This document shows positions 45,879-54,130 of a stretch of DNA of 64,000 bases, piece by piece (position 1 is the first letter of the stretch; each line of letters starts with the position of its first letter). The position numbers and the translations under genes are program-made. Origin of the DNA: Halobacteriovorax sp. (GTDB taxonomy: Bacteria > Bdellovibrionota > Bacteriovoracia > Bacteriovoracales > Bacteriovoracaceae); the NCBI GenBank assembly GCA_020048985.1, contig JAIFLR010000076.1, positions 23,903 to 87,902 on the forward strand. Reading direction: 5' to 3'. The notes beneath the pieces are model-generated. The model worked only from the letters and a program-made list of their open reading frames with translations. It was not told the origin of the DNA and made no database searches.

Positions 45879-47339
45879 ATGAAAACATTTTTTTGGCTAT
45901 TAACTGTTACTACCACGCAAGTTCTGGCCCAGGCACCAGGGCCGAGTAGTGAAATGAGCGAATATTTTAGTGATGCGAATAAAGCCGAAACAGTCTCCAA
46001 TCTCAAGCAGCGTATTCTCAATGGATGTACTGACCCCATTAAAAAAGGTCTGCCAGTAGTGGCAGATGAGATGGTCTACCGAGTGGATCAGATTAAATCG
46101 AATCTTGAAAAAAGTTTCTCAAAATCATTTTCAGAAAATCCAAAAATTAAAGAAGCTCTCTACAAAGAGCTAGAATCAATTGGCGCCGATAGTGGTTGCC
46201 AGCTTGAGGGTAACGACTGTCGTGCACGTTTAGTCGCTACAAGTGTTTATTATTTTCAAAACCTTCGTCCCGATATTCCGGGATGTAAGGACTATGCCTC
46301 TAAGCCGCCAATGACTAAAGGTTTTGACAATAATTGCGAGATCGAACTTAAGTATCGAAATCAACGCTTAAAAATTTATGGGCAAGCTAACGGTGGAATG
46401 GATGCCCGTGGAATTTATACGGATCAGCTGATCCAGCAATTGAATAATTTCTCAGACAAAATTTTAAGAGATGTTCTTCACAGAACAGTGGCGATGCCAA
46501 ATAAGAAAAAGCCAGAAGTGAAAGATCCGATCAATCTGAATATTTGTAACAGTGTCCCTTATGGGGTCGTTTATAATTATCCACTTCGGATGAATATTTA
46601 CCGCGACCCGATCAGCGGGATCGACCCGAGTCAAGCTGTTGTGAAGATCGAGAAAAAAACTGAACCAACTACCTGTGTAGAAGAAAAACTCTCGCTTTAT
46701 AGTGAGTTTGTCCCCTTAAATTTTGAAGAGGGGCGAAGTACCGCGGGGATTGATCAGATTGAGCCAGTGAAAGAAAAAATTAAGGCTTTTATTCTGGCCA
46801 ACCCAAACATGATCATTACTGATGTATCAGTTACTTCAAGTTCTTCCAGGACTCCTTACTACAAAGTGGGAGCTGGCGGTAAGAAGGTTTTAGATCCTGG
46901 AAGTGATCAGAGAAATAAAACCCTTGCCGAAGAGCGGGCCAAATTTGCTGAGCAGGCCTTAAATGAATTGAAGGGATCGAGCTCGGAGTTGTCTAAAGTT
47001 AATTTTGAAATCAAGTCGGCGCTCGCTGGCCCTGAATTTACTGCGACCGACCTCAACAACCGTTTTGTGACTAAAGACTCACCAGATTATGCTAAAAAAG
47101 TCCAAGAAGTGTATGATGCCAATAAGGAGCTTTTAGAAAAAGAAGCACTTGTTAAATCATCCTCAGACCTGCTGGATGAGAAAAGATTCAGCAATCTGTA
47201 TCAGGCCAAGTACAAACCGTTTCAAGGTTTTAGAATCAATATTTCCGGGTATAAAAAAGAAAGCATGAAGTGTGGTGAGAGCGCCGGCGCACCTACTAAA
47301 GGTTCTCCAACGGCCCCGGCCAAGAGTTCTAACCAGTAA
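45879..47339 (+). CDS. Secreted protein with OmpA-like C-terminal region (486 aa)
   Basis: Not fully recognised. Signal peptide (MKTFFWLLTVTTTQVLA), then a helical Cys-containing region (about 20-250). A C-terminal part (about 275-460) resembles an OmpA-type domain: FVPLNFEEGRSTAGIDQIEPV, a strand-helix pair, and NKTLAEERAKFAEQALNEL in the place of the usual NxxLSxxRA peptidoglycan-binding helix, with an insertion. It may bind the cell wall. Tail is Pro/Ala/Ser-rich. GAGG precedes the ATG. It overlaps the convergent EamA gene by 11 bp. Confidence 0.7.
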   Translation: MKTFFWLLTVTTTQVLAQAPGPSSEMSEYFSDANKAETVSNLKQRILNGCTDPIKKGLPVVADEMVYRVDQIKSNLEKSFSKSFSENPKIKEALYKELESIGADSGCQLEGNDCRARLVATSVYYFQNLRPDIPGCKDYASKPPMTKGFDNNCEIELKYRNQRLKIYGQANGGMDARGIYTDQLIQQLNNFSDKILRDVLHRTVAMPNKKKPEVKDPINLNICNSVPYGVVYNYPLRMNIYRDPISGIDPSQAVVKIEKKTEPTTCVEEKLSLYSEFVPLNFEEGRSTAGIDQIEPVKEKIKAFILANPNMIITDVSVTSSSSRTPYYKVGAGGKKVLDPGSDQRNKTLAEERAKFAEQALNELKGSSSELSKVNFEIKSALAGPEFTATDLNNRFVTKDSPDYAKKVQEVYDANKELLEKEALVKSSSDLLDEKRFSNLYQAKYKPFQGFRINISGYKKESMKCGESAGAPTKGSPTAPAKSSNQ

Positions 47340-48213
47340 TCATCAAATAAAAGCCAGTCAGAAAAAAAGCGAACGCCCCCAAGAGAAACACATTGGGGGC
47401 CCTTTTGTGATAAATACACTCGAGCATTGAAACCCAGACGGGTCCTGTGATGGCAATTGAAGTCAGTGTCCCAACGTGAGCGTATTTTAAAGCCGCCAGA
47501 TACAGCGTCAGTGATAAAAAACACCCACACACGGCCGATGCAACCAAGAGGGATTGCTCCCTCTTTCTCAGTGATATGACGTCTTTAAACACCGTGATAT
47601 AACTTTTTGGACTAATCAATAAAAAACCAATTAGTGCACCCAAACAGCGGATAACGTTTACTTGAAACGTTTCTAATGTTGGGTCCGCTTCATAGGCAGA
47701 GCGAGTGAGCATTACGCCAAAGGCATCAAGAGTAATCCCCAAAAATGCCCACATAAAACTCTTCATATCCCATGAACCGGTCGAGCGATTGCGCTCCAGC
47801 ATGAAAATGAAGATACAAATAATCATGCAGATAACAGAAAGGGTTTGGTTCAGGGAAAAAAGTTGATTCAAAAAGAAGTAGCCATAGATCCCGAGCATCA
47901 AGGGTTGAAAACTATACAGAACGAGTGAGCGTCCGGCGCCTAAAGTTGCGAAGGCCCGAAACAAAAAGATGTCGCCAATGCATAGACCTGAGAGTCCGCT
48001 TAGTAAGAGCAGCAGCAAAGGATAAGTGCCGACTGAAACCATTTGCTGCGAATAAAGCATCGCTATAACGAACGCCAAAAAAGCGATGAAAACTTTTACC
48101 TGATTAATCCACATAGAAGAAAAGCGCTTCGCATATAACGTAAAAACCATACTGGCAGTTGAAAATGCGAGATTTGCACCTATACCAAAGGCATAGACTT
48201 CTAAAGAATTCAA
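47329..48213 (-). CDS. EamA/DMT family transporter
   Basis: About 294-residue inner-membrane carrier with ten predicted helices in two EamA repeats. The start is likely TTG 48213, as AAGGAAGC lies just before it; an ATG at 48357 would add a non-hydrophobic lead running through the msrB gene. RSTGSWDMKSFMWAF marks the middle of the two repeats. Substrate unknown (metabolite or drug export). It is divergent from msrB and overlaps the OmpA-like gene by 11 bp at the 3' end. Confidence 0.85.
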   Translation of the reverse strand: MNSLEVYAFGIGANLAFSTASMVFTLYAKRFSSMWINQVKVFIAFLAFVIAMLYSQQMVSVGTYPLLLLLLSGLSGLCIGDIFLFRAFATLGAGRSLVLYSFQPLMLGIYGYFFLNQLFSLNQTLSVICMIICIFIFMLERNRSTGSWDMKSFMWAFLGITLDAFGVMLTRSAYEADPTLETFQVNVIRCLGALIGFLLISPKSYITVFKDVISLRKREQSLLVASAVCGCFLSLTLYLAALKYAHVGTLTSIAITGPVWVSMLECIYHKRAPNVFLLGAFAFFLTGFYLMITG

Positions 48214-48242
48214 AAAGCTTCCTTTGTTAAGTAAGGATATTG

Positions 48243-48248
48243 TACAAT
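48243..48248 (+). promoter_or_regulatory. -10 element of msrB (leaderless)
   Basis: TACAAT, seven bases before the ATG at 48256, no ribosome site nearby. -35 unclear. Confidence 0.45.
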
Positions 48249-48255
48249 AATTTTT

Positions 48256-48639
48256 ATGAGTCAGGAAGATTGGAAAAATAAACTTACGCCCGAGCAATAC
48301 AACGTCTGCCGACTTGGTGGAACGGAGAGTCCATTTTCTGGAAAGTTTAATAAACACTACGAAGCCGGCACTTATACGTGTAGTGTTTGTGGGCAGGAGC
48401 TGTTCAGTTCCAGCACTAAATTTGATTCTGGTTCGGGCTGGCCCAGCTTCACGGATATCATGAATTCACAAAACGTTAGCCTCAAAGACGATTACGCCTA
48501 TAACATGCATCGAGTTGAGGCCCTTTGTTCAAAGTGTGGATCTCATCTGGGCCATGTCTTTGAAGACGGACCTGCTCCCACTGGAAAACGATGGTGTATA
48601 AACTCAGTCTCTTTAGATTTTAAGCCTTTAAAGCCATAA
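48256..48639 (+). CDS. msrB: Peptide-methionine (R)-S-oxide reductase
   Basis: Repairs oxidised methionine (R form) in proteins, 127 residues, normal length. Zinc cysteines C42/C45 (CSVCG) and C91/C94 (CSKCG), GSGWPSF, and catalytic C114 in RWCINSVSL are all present. No signal peptide, so it is cytosolic. The start lacks a Shine-Dalgarno and has TACAAT seven bases before it. Confidence 0.95.
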   Translation: MSQEDWKNKLTPEQYNVCRLGGTESPFSGKFNKHYEAGTYTCSVCGQELFSSSTKFDSGSGWPSFTDIMNSQNVSLKDDYAYNMHRVEALCSKCGSHLGHVFEDGPAPTGKRWCINSVSLDFKPLKP

Positions 48640-48674
48640 AAACCCAAATAATCCTGTAAAAAATTCATCCTTTA

Positions 48675-48692
48675 ACGCGACTTAAGTTGCGT
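48675..48692. promoter_or_regulatory. Near-palindrome upstream of the repeat-protein gene
   Basis: ACGCGACTTAAGTTGCGT, 18 bases, symmetric except one pair. It overlaps a possible -35 (TTGCGT) with TAAAAA 17 bases on. Possible operator for the gene at 48746. Confidence 0.4.
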
Positions 48693-48745
48693 GACTGCAC
48701 CTTCAATTCTAAAAAGACGACACGAATTTATTCGAGGAGATCTTT

Positions 48746-49591
48746 ATGAAAAGTCTTTTATTGGCCTTCACTATTCTGACCAGCTCTCTAGCTTTTAGTC
48801 AGTCTATGATTGTGATGAAAACAGGTAAAGTCTTAACTATTGATGAGCAGGGCATGCTCTATGATTTAGGCAACTTTCTTCTGCCTTACCAGATTAAGCA
48901 GATGGGTGGACGTTATGTCATTGATGAAAACCGCAAACTTCGTACTGTTGATCGTAATGGATTCATGTACTCAAAAGAGGAAGAAGATAAAGTTCCAGTA
49001 AACATAGATTTTTTTGGAGATAACCATTTTATCACCAAATTTGGAAAGGTCTTCTCATTTGACGAACAGGGATTTTTCTTTGAATCAGATAAAGAAAGTG
49101 AATTCAGAAATATTAAAAATCATGGTGGGAATTTTTTCGTAGCTGAAAAAAGAGAAGAGAGAAAAAAAGTTCTCGCTCTTTATGTGATCAGTAATCTGGG
49201 TCAGATTGTTGAAGTTAATGTTCCTGGGCTAGATCTTGAGAATATCTACAATACCGGTGGTCAGTATTTCTCAACTTCTAAGGGTGAGCTTTTTACTGTA
49301 TCTTCGGATGGATTTGTTTATTCAAAACTATCTATGGGTACATTTAAAGGTTGGGAATTGAAAAAGGGTGGTAACTACTTTATCGCCCATAATAGTGTTT
49401 ACACAATTTCTCAAAGTGGACTGCTCATGAGTGTGGCATCTGCCGCAGATATTGGTGCAGTTAAGCATTTTGGCACAAATTTTTTCATCACTCAGGATGG
49501 CCGCTTGTTCACCATTTCCTCTACAGGAGCCATTAAAAATGTTCCTTTCGATTATAAGCTTTCTGATATTTCCCAATTCTCGCACTTATGA
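48746..49591 (+). CDS. Secreted repeat protein, possibly a beta-propeller (281 aa)
   Basis: Not a recognised family. Signal peptide (MKSLLLAFTILTSSLAFS) followed by about six repeats of 40-46 residues with the pattern GGxYFxxxxGxLxTVxxxGFVY, for example GGQYFSTSKGELFTVSSDGFVY and FGTNFFITQDGRLFTISSTGAI. That spacing suits blades of a beta-propeller. No catalytic motif and no cysteines, so it is likely a binding protein in the periplasm or outside. GAGGAG precedes the ATG. A strong hairpin follows the stop. Confidence 0.7.
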   Translation: MKSLLLAFTILTSSLAFSQSMIVMKTGKVLTIDEQGMLYDLGNFLLPYQIKQMGGRYVIDENRKLRTVDRNGFMYSKEEEDKVPVNIDFFGDNHFITKFGKVFSFDEQGFFFESDKESEFRNIKNHGGNFFVAEKREERKKVLALYVISNLGQIVEVNVPGLDLENIYNTGGQYFSTSKGELFTVSSDGFVYSKLSMGTFKGWELKKGGNYFIAHNSVYTISQSGLLMSVASAADIGAVKHFGTNFFITQDGRLFTISSTGAIKNVPFDYKLSDISQFSHL

Positions 49592-49597
49592 TACGTT

Positions 49598-49629
49598 ATC
49601 TCCCGAGGTAATCCCCTCGGGAGATTTTT
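49598..49629 (+). terminator. Hairpin between the repeat-protein gene and apaG
   Basis: Perfect 11-bp stem ATCTCCCGAGG / CCTCGGGAGAT (49598-49608, 49615-49625), six-base loop, U-tract, then the apaG ATG at 49630. The GGGAG ribosome site of apaG is inside the 3' arm. Confidence 0.8.
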
Positions 49630-50031
49630 ATGGCCATTTCTTATATTTCTGAAAACAACAACTTTCGCATCGAAGTCAAAACTGACTTTGATTTTGATCA
49701 GTCTAACCCTCTTAATTATCAATACATCTTTAAGTACACCATTTTGATAACCAATATAGGTGATGTTTCCGCCCAACTTTTGTCCCGTAAGTGGAATATC
49801 AAGGATGCTAAAAACGAATTAAAGTTTGTTGAGGGTCCAGGTGTCATTGGTCAGCAACCTGATTTCCAGGCGGGTGAATCTTTTGAGTATTCAAGTTTTT
49901 GTCCACTTCCGACCATGAGCGGAGAGATGTGGGGACATTTTAATATGATCAATAAGTACGGTCAGAGTTTCAAGATTGATACTCCGTTGTTTAAATTTGA
50001 TGTTCCGAAAGAATATATTGATAATTACTGA
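49630..50031 (+). CDS. apaG: ApaG family protein
   Basis: 133-residue protein of the ApaG fold (fibronectin-III-like beta sandwich): YIFKYTILITNIGDVSAQLLSRKWNI, VEGPGVIGQQPDFQAGESFEYSS and GEMWGHFNM match the family. ApaG is linked to divalent-metal resistance and nucleotide-related pathways in enterics, but its molecular job is unsettled. The ribosome site is inside a strong hairpin. Its stop overlaps the small convergent gene by 7 bp. Confidence 0.88.
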   Translation: MAISYISENNNFRIEVKTDFDFDQSNPLNYQYIFKYTILITNIGDVSAQLLSRKWNIKDAKNELKFVEGPGVIGQQPDFQAGESFEYSSFCPLPTMSGEMWGHFNMINKYGQSFKIDTPLFKFDVPKEYIDNY

Positions 50032-50198
50032 GCCAGAGAATCAAAACGCGTCTTTAAAAGGGCCAAACTTTCATTCATATCATTCATGAGCTCTTCTTTA
50101 GGGATATCCTCGTAGTTTTGGTCTCTGATCAAGTCGTGCATGATCCGCAGGCGCTCGAGGATATTCAAAATGTCATGAGAGATTTGGCGTTTATCCAT
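50025..50198 (-). CDS. Small protein with H-box-like helix (57 aa)
   Basis: 57-codon gene translationally coupled to the FAH gene: its ATG at 50198 overlaps the FAH stop (8-bp overlap). Residues 5-25 (QISHDILNILERLRIMHDLI) look like the phospho-acceptor helix of a histidine kinase with His8, and the rest is also helical; there is no ATPase domain. It could be a two-helix dimer or a stray four-helix-bundle half. Codon use is normal and the product plausible, but function is unknown. Confidence 0.6.
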   Translation of the reverse strand: MDKRQISHDILNILERLRIMHDLIRDQNYEDIPKEELMNDMNESLALLKTRFDSLAQ

Positions 50199-50787
50199 TT
50201 TCACTTACCAGCTGAAAAGTGGTCTCGATCGGGCCAAACTTCATTTCGATTACATCATTAGGCTTGAGTGGTCCAACACCTGCTGGAGTTCCAGTAAAAA
50301 TGAGATCCCCATCGCAAATAGGAAAGAATTTATCCACGTAATGAATAATGTCGTTAGGTTTCAAAAGGGCATTAGACAGTTTGCTTTCTTGGCGTATTTC
50401 GCCGTTCACTTTCAGGATAAATGGTGTTTCCTGCCAGTTAAGGAAATCACGTACACCTTGAATTGGGGTGCAGATCGCAGAGTTTTTAAAAACCTTGGAA
50501 ATCTCCCAAGGATGACCTTTAGTCTTGAGTTCTTTTTGGAGATCACGCAAAGTGAGATCAAGTCCAAGCCCAAGTCCTATAATATTTTTTTTATAGAGTT
50601 TAAACACCACTTCGCATTCGTGATGAATAAGTCCCCTTTCCCAGGGAAGGGAAATGGTGCCTTGATTCTTAATTTCTTTGAAGACACTTGCTGGTTTGAG
50701 AAACAGAACGGGCATTTCGGGCGCCGCCTCTTTCATCTCAGCAATGTGATCGGAGTAGTTTTTTCCCAAACAAATGATTTTATCCAT
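50191..50787 (-). CDS. Fumarylacetoacetate hydrolase family protein
   Basis: 198-residue FAH-fold enzyme: ICLGKNYSDHIAEM, the metal Glu pair in HHECEVVFKLYKKN, GHPWEISKVFKNSAICTP, and GDLIFTGTPAGVGPLKPND. Such single-domain members cleave or decarboxylate acylpyruvates and oxaloacetate (YcgM-like). Divalent metal is needed. The ATG lacks a strong ribosome site. It is coupled to the 57-aa gene downstream. The exact substrate cannot be read. Confidence 0.88.
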   Translation of the reverse strand: MDKIICLGKNYSDHIAEMKEAAPEMPVLFLKPASVFKEIKNQGTISLPWERGLIHHECEVVFKLYKKNIIGLGLGLDLTLRDLQKELKTKGHPWEISKVFKNSAICTPIQGVRDFLNWQETPFILKVNGEIRQESKLSNALLKPNDIIHYVDKFFPICDGDLIFTGTPAGVGPLKPNDVIEMKFGPIETTFQLVSENG

Positions 50788-50811
50788 GACTGAAAGCTTA
50801 GCAAAAAATCA

Positions 50812-51474
50812 TTAGTTTTCAAATATCCATGTTACATAACTTCCCAGAAGGGGATTATAGGAAAAACGGCCTTCGGGCCCAAAGGATAAGGTCGAGTGAA
50901 TCGCCAGAATGAAGGTTTCATTACCTTGTCTGAGATAAATGGGTCCGCCGGAATCCCCAGAAAAAGAGAAAGTGTCATTGAGCTCAATGATTTTGTTATC
51001 AAGATCCATTTTTTTAAATTTGGGTGTGATGACGGTTCTGGAATTCTTTTTGTCTCTTTCTCCGAAGCCAAAACGGTACAAGGCCCCTGTCACAGTCACG
51101 CCTCTATAAATGGGGAAGATTTTTATTGCAGGAGGAATGTTCTCATCAAGAAAAATTTTGGCCAGATCTGACAGATAACGCGAGGACTTGGATTTGTAAT
51201 TGGGATGAATCGTATACTTTTTTACCGAAAGTGATTTGTTCTTCGGGTTGTAGGAACTCTCTGTAAAAATACGAACTTTAAGAATTTCGCCTTCAAGGCA
51301 GTGGGCAGCTGTAACGATTAAAGTGGGAGAGACCGCTACCCCGGTGCAGGTGAAAACTCCGGTCGGACGGGTGACTTCAATGCATAGACTCGAATTAAAT
51401 TCGTCCCATCCCCGTAATTGTGCAAAACCTAGAATGGGCATAGTTATGGTCCAAATTAAAAAGAAAAGTCTCAC
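50812..51474 (-). CDS. Secreted trypsin-like serine protease (copy 2)
   Basis: About 220-residue S1 protease with a signal peptide (VRLFFLIWTITMPILGFAQ) and triad His in VTAAHCLEG, Asp in LSDLAKIF and Ser in FSGDSGGPIYL. The lack of a pro-domain is shared with its tandem partner upstream, with which it shares long stretches (FNSSL-IEVTRP, FTCTGVA, ILKVRIF, YSYNPL-type C-terminus). GTG start at 51474 with GGAGG before it. Start codon, ribosome site and the first codons all sit in a terminator-like hairpin. Confidence 0.88.
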   Translation of the reverse strand: MRLFFLIWTITMPILGFAQLRGWDEFNSSLCIEVTRPTGVFTCTGVAVSPTLIVTAAHCLEGEILKVRIFTESSYNPKNKSLSVKKYTIHPNYKSKSSRYLSDLAKIFLDENIPPAIKIFPIYRGVTVTGALYRFGFGERDKKNSRTVITPKFKKMDLDNKIIELNDTFSFSGDSGGPIYLRQGNETFILAIHSTLSFGPEGRFSYNPLLGSYVTWIFEN

Positions 51475-51492
51475 CGAAACCTCCGGTGAGAC
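51458..51492 (-). terminator. Hairpin overlapping the start of trypsin copy 2
   Basis: Minus strand GTCTCACCG, loop GAGGTTT, CGGTGAGAC (perfect 9-bp stem), then TTTTCTTTTT. It can end transcripts of the upstream trypsin gene, yet the loop holds the GGAGG ribosome site, the 3' arm holds the GTG start, and the U-tract encodes the signal peptide. Confidence 0.75.
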
Positions 51493-51524
51493 CAAGGTAC
51501 CATACTAAATTTTTTAAAAACGTT

Positions 51525-52205
51525 TTAATTCCAGTTAGCGAAGATCCAGTCTTTTCGACTTGATACTAGGGGGTTATAAGAGAATTTCCCTTCTGGACCA
51601 TAAGAGAGAGTTGAGTGAATGGCCACGAGATACATCTGGCCATCGCGTTGAATGAAGATTGGTCCACCTGAATCACCAGAGTAAGAGTACATGTCATCCA
51701 GCTCCAAAACCTTATCTTCAGTTTTGATCGCCTTAAACAGTGGCGTTATAAGAGTTCTCACATTTGATTGCGAGCGTGCACCATATCCCACTCGGAGAAG
51801 TTTACCTTTGAAGTTCGTATCATTTTTCATGATGGGGAAAATAGTCGTTGATTCAGGAAGTTTTGAGGAAAGCTTGATGCGCGCAAGGTCCGCTTTGAAG
51901 TTGGACGAACTTTTATCATATTCAGGGTGAAGCTCGAAGTGTTCAACATCCCATGATTGAGCATTAGGGTTGTAGGCAGATTGATTGAAAATCCTAACTT
52001 TAAGAATCTTCCCGTCTAAGCAATGTGCTGCTGTTAAAACCACGTCGTCTTTGATCGCCACACCTGTGCAAGTGAACTTTCCTTCTGGTCTTGTCACTTC
52101 TATGACGAGGCTTGAATTGAAGTTACTCCAGTCTACATTTTGCGCTACGGCAGTCGTTGTCGTAATCATAAACATCACCATAATCCTTGGTATTGTTAAT
52201 CTCAC
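51525..52205 (-). CDS. Secreted trypsin-like serine protease (copy 1)
   Basis: 226-residue S1 protease: signal peptide about residues 1-21 (ending AVAQ), triad His in LTAAHCLDG, Asp in KADLARIK and Ser in YSGDSGGPIFI. Gly/Ser positions of the specificity pocket suggest a trypsin- or chymotrypsin-type enzyme. The start is GTG at 52205, preceded by AGGAGGGGAAT; ATG at 52181 is a lesser option. Upstream member of a tandem duplicate pair. A predation role in prey-protein digestion is inference. Confidence 0.88.
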   Translation of the reverse strand: MRLTIPRIMVMFMITTTTAVAQNVDWSNFNSSLVIEVTRPEGKFTCTGVAIKDDVVLTAAHCLDGKILKVRIFNQSAYNPNAQSWDVEHFELHPEYDKSSSNFKADLARIKLSSKLPESTTIFPIMKNDTNFKGKLLRVGYGARSQSNVRTLITPLFKAIKTEDKVLELDDMYSYSGDSGGPIFIQRDGQMYLVAIHSTLSYGPEGKFSYNPLVSSRKDWIFANWN

Positions 52206-52386
52206 ATTCCCCTCCTGGGCTTGTGTACTCTCGTGACAATTATAGCCATGGATGGAATTGCGTGTCTAAGGTGCTTTTTGGCACTTTGGCAAAACTTACA
52301 GATTTGGTCTGTTATTAAAGACTTACGGCACCATTAAGCACTCGTTACCGGTTGTTTAAAAAATGGAAGCATAGTAATTTTAGTGA

Positions 52387-52683
52387 ATGTCATTAAAGCG
52401 CTTATTGAATATTTCCTTACTATCTCTGTTCTTAGTGATTGCTTCAATTGCGGAGGTCCAATCTCACACGATTTCTTATTCAGATGTGGCCGAAGTCACC
52501 ATTGAGGTTGAAGATCTTTCAGCTCCGATTACACCCGGCCTCTTTAATCTTGTTCCCATCATTATTTTTCTTGAAACTTCCGTACTCTACGTTTCCCTTG
52601 CAGAATCTTCTTCGCTAACTTCCACTATCCCACAACTTCTGTGCTCACACCGTATTGCCCTTCCTCCACCATCTTTAATTTAA
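52387..52683 (+). CDS. Hypothetical secreted protein (98 aa)
   Basis: Not recognised. Signal peptide about residues 1-27 (LLSLFLVIASIAEVQS), then 70 residues with a hydrophobic patch (FNLVPIIIFLETSVLYVSL) and a C-terminal CSHRIALPPPSLI. Ribosome site is absent and the start weak. It lies 40 bp upstream of the SulP transporter on the same strand, so it could be a leader or a partner. It may also be a non-coding stretch. Confidence 0.4.
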   Translation: MSLKRLLNISLLSLFLVIASIAEVQSHTISYSDVAEVTIEVEDLSAPITPGLFNLVPIIIFLETSVLYVSLAESSSLTSTIPQLLCSHRIALPPPSLI

Positions 52684-52723
52684 TTGGAATCGATTAATTT
52701 AAAAATGTAATCAAGAGGTCGTT

Positions 52724-54130
52724 ATGTTTAGTGAATGGAAGAGTGACTTAAAATCATCATTAGTTGTTTTCTTAGTGGCCTTGCCTTTATGTCTGGGAAT
52801 TGCTCTGGCTTCTAATGCCCCAATGTCGGCAGGTCTCTTTGCCGGAATCATCGGTGGTATTGTAGTGGGAGCCTTAAGTGGCTCACACGTCGGAGTTTCG
52901 GGTCCTGCAGCAGGTCTAACTGTCATTGTTCTCAATGGTATTACCCAACTAGGCAGTTTTGAAATTTTTGCTTCTGCGATTTTTCTTGCGGGTCTTTTTC
53001 AAATTTTATTTGGCTTCATCCGTGGGGGAATGATCGGGAACTTTTTTCCAACTGCGGTGGTACGAGGAATGCTTGCTGCCATCGGCTTGATTTTGATCAT
53101 CAAGCAGTATCCCAATGCTCTAGGACTCATTAATGGCGGCGGGGTTCAGTACGGTATTGTTATCATTTCTCTTTTCTCTCTGGGGATTATGCTGTTCTGG
53201 GAAAAGATGGCCTACAGAGGGCTTAAATTTTTCAAACTCGTTCCAGGGGCCTTGATTGCAGTCGCATGCTCAATTATCATAAATGCCCTTTATCAAACGT
53301 ACTTTCCAAGTCTCGCCCTTGGCTCACAATATTTGGTGCAGATGCCTTTTCACGGCGGGTTAAGCGAAATCTTCTCCATGGTAAGACTGCCTGACTTCAC
53401 TCACATTTTTGATGGGGCGGTCGTACAGATTGCGCTCACCATTGCAATCGTCGCTTCCATTGAGACCCTGTTATGCGTGGACGCTGCTGACAAAATTGAT
53501 CCTGATAAAAGAGTCACCTCTAAGGACCGCGAGCTACTTGCTCAAGGTGTAGGGAACGCTATCTCTGGACTAGTGGGTGGCCTACCTATTACTGCGGTGA
53601 TTGTTAGGACATCGGCCAATATTGAGGCGGGAAATAAAACGAAACTTTCGGCTATCTTGCATGGAGTTTGGTTGATTACTTGTGTGGCCCTCATTCCGGG
53701 TATTTTGAATATGATTCCTTTGGCCAGTCTTGCCTGCGTTTTGTTACTGGTAGGTTATAAGCTCTGTAAACCGATGCACTTTATGCAAATGAAAAATCGT
53801 GGAGCAGATCAGCTCCTTATTTTCTGCACGACTATTATCGCAATTCTCGCGACAGATCTTTTAAAAGGGATCTTTGTTGGAATTGTGGTTGCTCTTTTCT
53901 TTGAGCTTAATAAGCTCACAAGACAGCCTTTTACCATTTCTCACGAAAATGATCACTCCGTTATCGAATTTACTAAAAATGTGGCATTCTTTCATAAACC
54001 TCAAATTCAAAAAGCCATAGACTCTGCACCCAACGGAAAAAAAATCAAAATACGTGGCATGAAAAATGTTAAAGTTCATATTGATGTACATGAATTAATT
54101 ATTGAGCACAAAAATGTCGAGATCGATTGA
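52724..54130 (+). CDS. SulP family inorganic anion transporter
   Basis: 468-residue SLC26/SulP membrane transporter for sulfate, bicarbonate or chloride. About 12-14 helices: FLVALPLCLGIALASNAPMSAGLFAGIIGG and SGPAAGLTVIV are the family's opening. VGNAISGLVGGLPITAVIVRTSANIEAGNKTKLSAILHG is the other hallmark. The STAS domain is cut short to about 70 residues with basic and His-rich end (KIRGMKNVKVHIDVHELIIEH). AGAGG precedes the ATG. It overlaps trmO by 17 bp. Substrate undecided. Confidence 0.9.
   Translation: MFSEWKSDLKSSLVVFLVALPLCLGIALASNAPMSAGLFAGIIGGIVVGALSGSHVGVSGPAAGLTVIVLNGITQLGSFEIFASAIFLAGLFQILFGFIRGGMIGNFFPTAVVRGMLAAIGLILIIKQYPNALGLINGGGVQYGIVIISLFSLGIMLFWEKMAYRGLKFFKLVPGALIAVACSIIINALYQTYFPSLALGSQYLVQMPFHGGLSEIFSMVRLPDFTHIFDGAVVQIALTIAIVASIETLLCVDAADKIDPDKRVTSKDRELLAQGVGNAISGLVGGLPITAVIVRTSANIEAGNKTKLSAILHGVWLITCVALIPGILNMIPLASLACVLLLVGYKLCKPMHFMQMKNRGADQLLIFCTTIIAILATDLLKGIFVGIVVALFFELNKLTRQPFTISHENDHSVIEFTKNVAFFHKPQIQKAIDSAPNGKKIKIRGMKNVKVHIDVHELIIEHKNVEID

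Noticed and set aside
50341..50793. 150-codon open frame antisense to the FAH gene
   Set aside because: Shadow frame; FAH motifs on the other strand are clear.
52260..52300. Sigma-54 promoter (TGGCAC) upstream of the 98-aa frame
   Set aside because: The GG to GC distance is 7 bases, not 10.
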